Shown here in pieces: positions 5,362 through 5,688 of a DNA stretch of 5,688 bases. Source of the DNA: Candidatus Phycorickettsia trachydisci (lineage in GTDB: Bacteria > Pseudomonadota > Alphaproteobacteria > Rickettsiales > Rickettsiaceae); the NCBI GenBank assembly GCA_945875085.1, contig CAMCJU010000063.1:1-5688 (forward strand), written 5' to 3'. The notes beneath the pieces were generated by a model, which saw only the letters and a list, made by a program, of their open reading frames with translations, did not search any database and was not told the DNA's origin. How positions within the stretch are numbered: position 1 is the first letter of the stretch; every line of letters starts with the position of its first letter. The position numbers and the translations under genes were made by a program.

Positions 5362-5465
5362 CTTGCTACTGAATTCAACTATAATGAATCTTAAATTGCA
5401 ATAACTACACATAACAATATTTTATTAATCGATAACAACCGAAAGCATTTAAATTAAAATCGTAT
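5332..5465 (-). ncRNA. Possible small RNA of about 134 nt
   Basis: On the minus strand a perfect TATAAT (5477-5472) is followed, with a start expected near 5465, by a non-coding stretch that ends in the hairpin plus U-tract at 5361-5332. Only a 7-codon frame (M-L-S-V-V-I-D) is visible in it. A promoter and a terminator spaced 134 nt apart without a gene suggest a small RNA. The -35 (TTTATT, 17-bp spacer) is poor and no known family is recognised, so this is a hypothesis. Confidence 0.2.
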
Positions 5466-5466
5466 C

Positions 5467-5506
5467 GGGTTATTATAGATTTATTGTTGCGAATAATAAA
5501 TCACCC
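5467..5506. other. Long stem-loop in the leader of the last gene
   Basis: GATTTATTGTT (5478-5488) pairs with AATAATAAATC (5492-5502) over 11 bp, including one G-T wobble, around a GCG loop. GGGT (5467-5470) and ACCC (5503-5506) can close it further below a 7-nt bulge on the 5' side. It lies about 146 bp before the start codon at 5652. A T6 run begins 11 bp past the base (5517-5522), so a weak attenuator is conceivable. Confidence 0.45.
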
Positions 5507-5638
5507 CTGAAAAAGGTTTTTTACTAATAGCAACAAGGTCAAATGTATCTTTTGATAGTATTTAAGAAAAAATTTACTAGCAATAAGATGTATGGTTTTG
5601 TTTAAATAAATATTAAGCAAGATTTTTAATTAACATTC

Positions 5639-5644
5639 AAGGAA
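5639..5644 (+). promoter_or_regulatory. Shine-Dalgarno of the last gene
   Basis: AAGGAA lies 7 nt before the ATG at 5652. It is the clearest ribosome binding site in the window, which supports that start and suggests efficient translation. Confidence 0.6.
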
Positions 5645-5651
5645 AAATTTT

Positions 5652-5688
5652 ATGACATCCACTTTTAAAAAATTTGCAAAACTTGCAT
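5652..5688 (+). CDS. Start of an unidentified gene (partial)
   Basis: Only 12 complete codons are present (MTSTFKKFAKLA) before the window ends. A good Shine-Dalgarno precedes the ATG and a long non-coding region with possible promoters lies upstream, so the gene has its own transcription unit. The basic residues (KKFAK) near the start are compatible with a signal peptide or membrane protein, but 12 residues are too few to tell. A secretin (PilQ/GspD/MshL) would be a natural next gene after a PilP-like protein, but the 396-bp gap argues against simple operon membership. Confidence 0.55.
   Translation, partial: MTSTFKKFAKLA

Larger units (their letters stand above)
5256..5651. other. 396-bp non-coding, structured region
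   Basis: No convincing reading frame is present on either strand. The stretch holds an extended -10 (5263-5271), another perfect TATAAT on the plus strand (5380-5385), and one on the minus strand (5477-5472). It also holds a 6-bp hairpin (5277-5282/5293-5298), an 8-bp hairpin (5342-5361) and an 11-bp hairpin (5478-5502). The right third (about 5520-5640) is plain AT-rich sequence ending in a good Shine-Dalgarno. No tRNA or known riboswitch was recognised. It is most likely a long regulated leader, small RNA locus, or both. Confidence 0.6.

Overview
The window is an AT-rich bacterial segment, roughly one third G+C by eye. It best fits an alphaproteobacterium with a reduced, host-associated genome, most likely in or near the Rickettsiales. 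This rests on three points: an IleS with the long extra C-terminal domain typical of Rickettsiales-type enzymes, an lptD-surA pair with short divergent proteins, and the A/T-heavy codon use. Because LptD is present, the organism should still export LPS, which argues against Anaplasmataceae such as Wolbachia or Ehrlichia. The family-level placement is inference.

Layout, left to right. (1) Positions 2-337 hold the 3' end of ileS on the plus strand. (2) Positions 338-589 are a convergent intergenic region. It contains hairpins built on AGATCT/GGATCT, a G+C-rich island with a repeated CCGCGC core, and three 13-bp tandem repeats next to the surA stop. (3) Positions 3586 down to 590 are a minus-strand operon, lptD then surA, separated by 9 bp. 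The two genes work together: SurA chaperones outer-membrane beta-barrels and LptD is the barrel that inserts LPS. (4) Positions 3587-3875 are a divergent intergenic region with two perfect 14-bp palindromes, one at the likely lptD promoter and one at the likely promoter of the rightward operon. (5) Positions 3876-5255 hold three tightly coupled small plus-strand genes (overlaps of 4 and 14 bp). Their order and architecture (membrane-anchored protein, membrane-anchored coiled-coil protein, exported protein with a C-terminal beta domain) match the PilN-PilO-PilP / GspL-GspM-GspC,B / MshJ-K type inner-membrane alignment subcomplex of a type IV pilus or type II secretion machine. Sequence similarity is weak, so this is a structural and contextual assignment. 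(6) Positions 5256-5651 are a 396-bp non-coding stretch with perfect TATAAT boxes and stable hairpins; it could be a long 5' leader or hold one or two small RNAs. (7) Position 5652 starts a gene with a good Shine-Dalgarno sequence that runs off the window after 12 codons.

No tRNA, rRNA, CRISPR array, insertion sequence or transposase was seen. The most interesting points are the apparently cut-down pilus/secretion subcomplex without an ATPase, PilM or secretin beside it, the repeat-rich ileS/surA junction, and the structured non-coding region before the last gene.
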